A stretch of DNA of 64,000 nt from Hymenobacter radiodurans (GTDB lineage: Bacteria; Bacteroidota; Bacteroidia; Cytophagales; Hymenobacteraceae), in assembly GCF_004355185.1 (NCBI RefSeq), contig NZ_CP037922.1, positions 4,000,001-4,064,000 on the forward strand, in the 5' to 3' direction. The notes under the pieces were generated by a model, which was not told the DNA's origin, did no database searches, and saw nothing but the letters and a program-made list of their open reading frames with translations. Positions 63,036 to 64,000 of the stretch are shown one piece after another. Each line of letters begins with the position of its first letter. Within the stretch, counting starts at the first letter, position 1. The position numbers and the translations under genes were made by a program.

Positions 63036-64000
63036 ATGCTTACAGCTCTTCTCCTTTTCTTCCCTCTAGCCGCCGCGCTGCTGTTGCACTTTGTCAAAGG
63101 CAATGCTGGACGTGTATTCGCCTTTGGTGCGGCACTGCTGGAGTTTATTGTCGCGGTGTACGCAGCCGTTACTTTCGATGCTAGCAATGTTGGGCAGTTG
63201 GAAGTAAATCTGCCTTGGATTGCTTCGGCGGGCATCAGCTTCCACGTTGGCATGGACGGGCTGAGCTTGCTGCTCGTGCTGCTTACCACATTTCTGGCCC
63301 CACTGATTCTGCTGGCTTCCTTCCGCCACGACTATAAGAACGCGTCGGCTTTCTACGCGCTGGTGCTGTTCATGGAAACCGGCCTGATTGGGGTATTCAC
63401 TTCCATGGATGCGTTCCTGTTCTACTTCTTCTGGGAAGTGGCCCTTATTCCGATCTACTTCCTGGCCGGCATTTGGGGCGGGGAGCGGCGTGTGGCTGTT
63501 ACCTTCAAGTTTTTCCTCTACACGATTATTGGCTCGCTGTTTATGCTGGCCGGCTTCGTGTACCTCTACTACCAGACCGGCCCCGCTGCCAATGGCTTGG
63601 CCGCTCACACCTCCGACCTACAGGCTTTCTACGACTTGAGCCTAACGGCTGCGGAGCAATCGTGGCTGTTCTGGCTGATCTTTATTGCCTTCGCGGTGAA
63701 GATGCCCATCTTCCCCTTCCATACCTGGCAGCCCGATACGTACACCGAATCTCCCGCCCCGGCTACTATGCTGCTCTCGGGCATTATGCTGAAAATGGGC
63801 ATTTACGGCTGCCTGCGCTGGCTCCTGCCCATCACGCCACTAGGCGTTAGCCAATGGGGTTGGCTGGTTATGATTCTGGCTGTTATCGGTATTATCTACG
63901 GCGCTATCATCGCCATCCGTCAGCGCGACATGAAGCGGTTGATTGCTTACTCCTCTCTCTCCCACGTGGGCCTGATGGCAGCGGGTGTATTTTCACTCAC
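63036..64000 (+). CDS. nuoM: NADH-quinone oxidoreductase subunit M (3' partial)
   Basis: Open to the right edge of the window. MLTALLLFFPLAAALLLHF start, FHVGMDGLSLLLVLLTTFL, MDAFLFYFFWEVALIPIYFLAGIWGG with the essential Glu, and KMPIFPFHTWQPDTYTESPAPATMLLSGIMLKMGIYG, the NuoM antiporter-like core. Lies 27 bp after nuoL. NuoN is presumably just beyond the window. Confidence 0.95.
   Translation, partial: MLTALLLFFPLAAALLLHFVKGNAGRVFAFGAALLEFIVAVYAAVTFDASNVGQLEVNLPWIASAGISFHVGMDGLSLLLVLLTTFLAPLILLASFRHDYKNASAFYALVLFMETGLIGVFTSMDAFLFYFFWEVALIPIYFLAGIWGGERRVAVTFKFFLYTIIGSLFMLAGFVYLYYQTGPAANGLAAHTSDLQAFYDLSLTAAEQSWLFWLIFIAFAVKMPIFPFHTWQPDTYTESPAPATMLLSGIMLKMGIYGCLRWLLPITPLGVSQWGWLVMILAVIGIIYGAIIAIRQRDMKRLIAYSSLSHVGLMAAGVFSL

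Noticed and set aside
1..64000. CRISPR arrays, tRNA, rRNA, prophage or insertion sequences
   Set aside because: No regularly spaced repeats, cloverleaf, rRNA core, integrase or transposase was found on reading both strands.

Overview
The window looks like chromosome of a Hymenobacter-type bacterium (Bacteroidota, Cytophagales). This is an inference from gene content, not a database match. The support is: moderately high GC by eye; many lipoproteins and secreted beta-propeller or carboxypeptidase-regulatory proteins; promoters of the TTTG-N19-TAnnTTTG type; a complex I with a short NuoG; and families typical of this group (S9 peptidases, PPK2, DUF72, DUF808, DUF2243, LVIVD repeats). I see no rRNA, tRNA, CRISPR array, transposase or phage genes.

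Layout. 1-9.9 kb: 3' part of a glutamyl-endopeptidase-like S9 peptidase, an LVIVD-repeat lipoprotein coupled to an outer-membrane protein, a broken DUF72 gene, a DUF2243 pair, PPK2, a PfkB kinase overlapping a NUDIX hydrolase, and a secreted prolyl oligopeptidase. 10-24 kb: mostly single housekeeping or hypothetical genes (MDR reductase, orphan ExbD, TPR lipoprotein, DUF3891, SDR, HExxH peptidase, DUF72, cupin, MaoC, DUF808, F420-type reductase). 23.2-25.8 kb: extragenic repeats beside an AT-rich gene that carries a HEPN-like RNxxxH motif and zinc ribbons. 26-44.7 kb: clpB, two paralogous secreted proteins around a propeller gene with an in-frame stop, HupE, an M1 peptidase, a two-component system, NDH-2, ArsR, a 2Fe-2S protein, YjjG, a dNMP-kinase-like protein and PruA. 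44.9-64 kb: the complex I genes nuoABCDEFGHIJ, then a terminator and about 7 kb of unrelated genes (TetR, degenerate ABC exporter, HlyD, TolC, a small membrane protein and a sigma factor), then nuoK, nuoL and the start of nuoM.

Two patterns cut across the window. First, the heptamer GGGGGGC, usually followed by AAA or TTT, occurs about 47 times on the two strands by hand count, in coding and non-coding DNA and in different reading frames. Second, eight otherwise well-preserved genes carry a one-base frameshift. In five of them (nuoB, nuoF, nuoG, nuoL and the S9 peptidase) the lesion is loss of one G from exactly this heptamer, and in HlyD it is loss of one G from a related G run. Four lesions of the same kind in one essential complex point first to a systematic homopolymer error in the sequence. 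If the reads confirm them, they would point instead to slippage at a hypermutable dispersed motif. Frameshifted genes are given here as full-length loci with the lesion marked.

How the genes work together: the last 19 kb builds the NADH:quinone oxidoreductase, starting from a good Bacteroidota promoter upstream of nuoA, with nuoKLM apparently driven by their own promoter. The embedded TetR-ABC-HlyD-TolC set forms a tripartite export system, probably controlled by its TetR through a perfect palindrome upstream. A type II NADH dehydrogenase elsewhere in the window gives a second entry route for NADH electrons.
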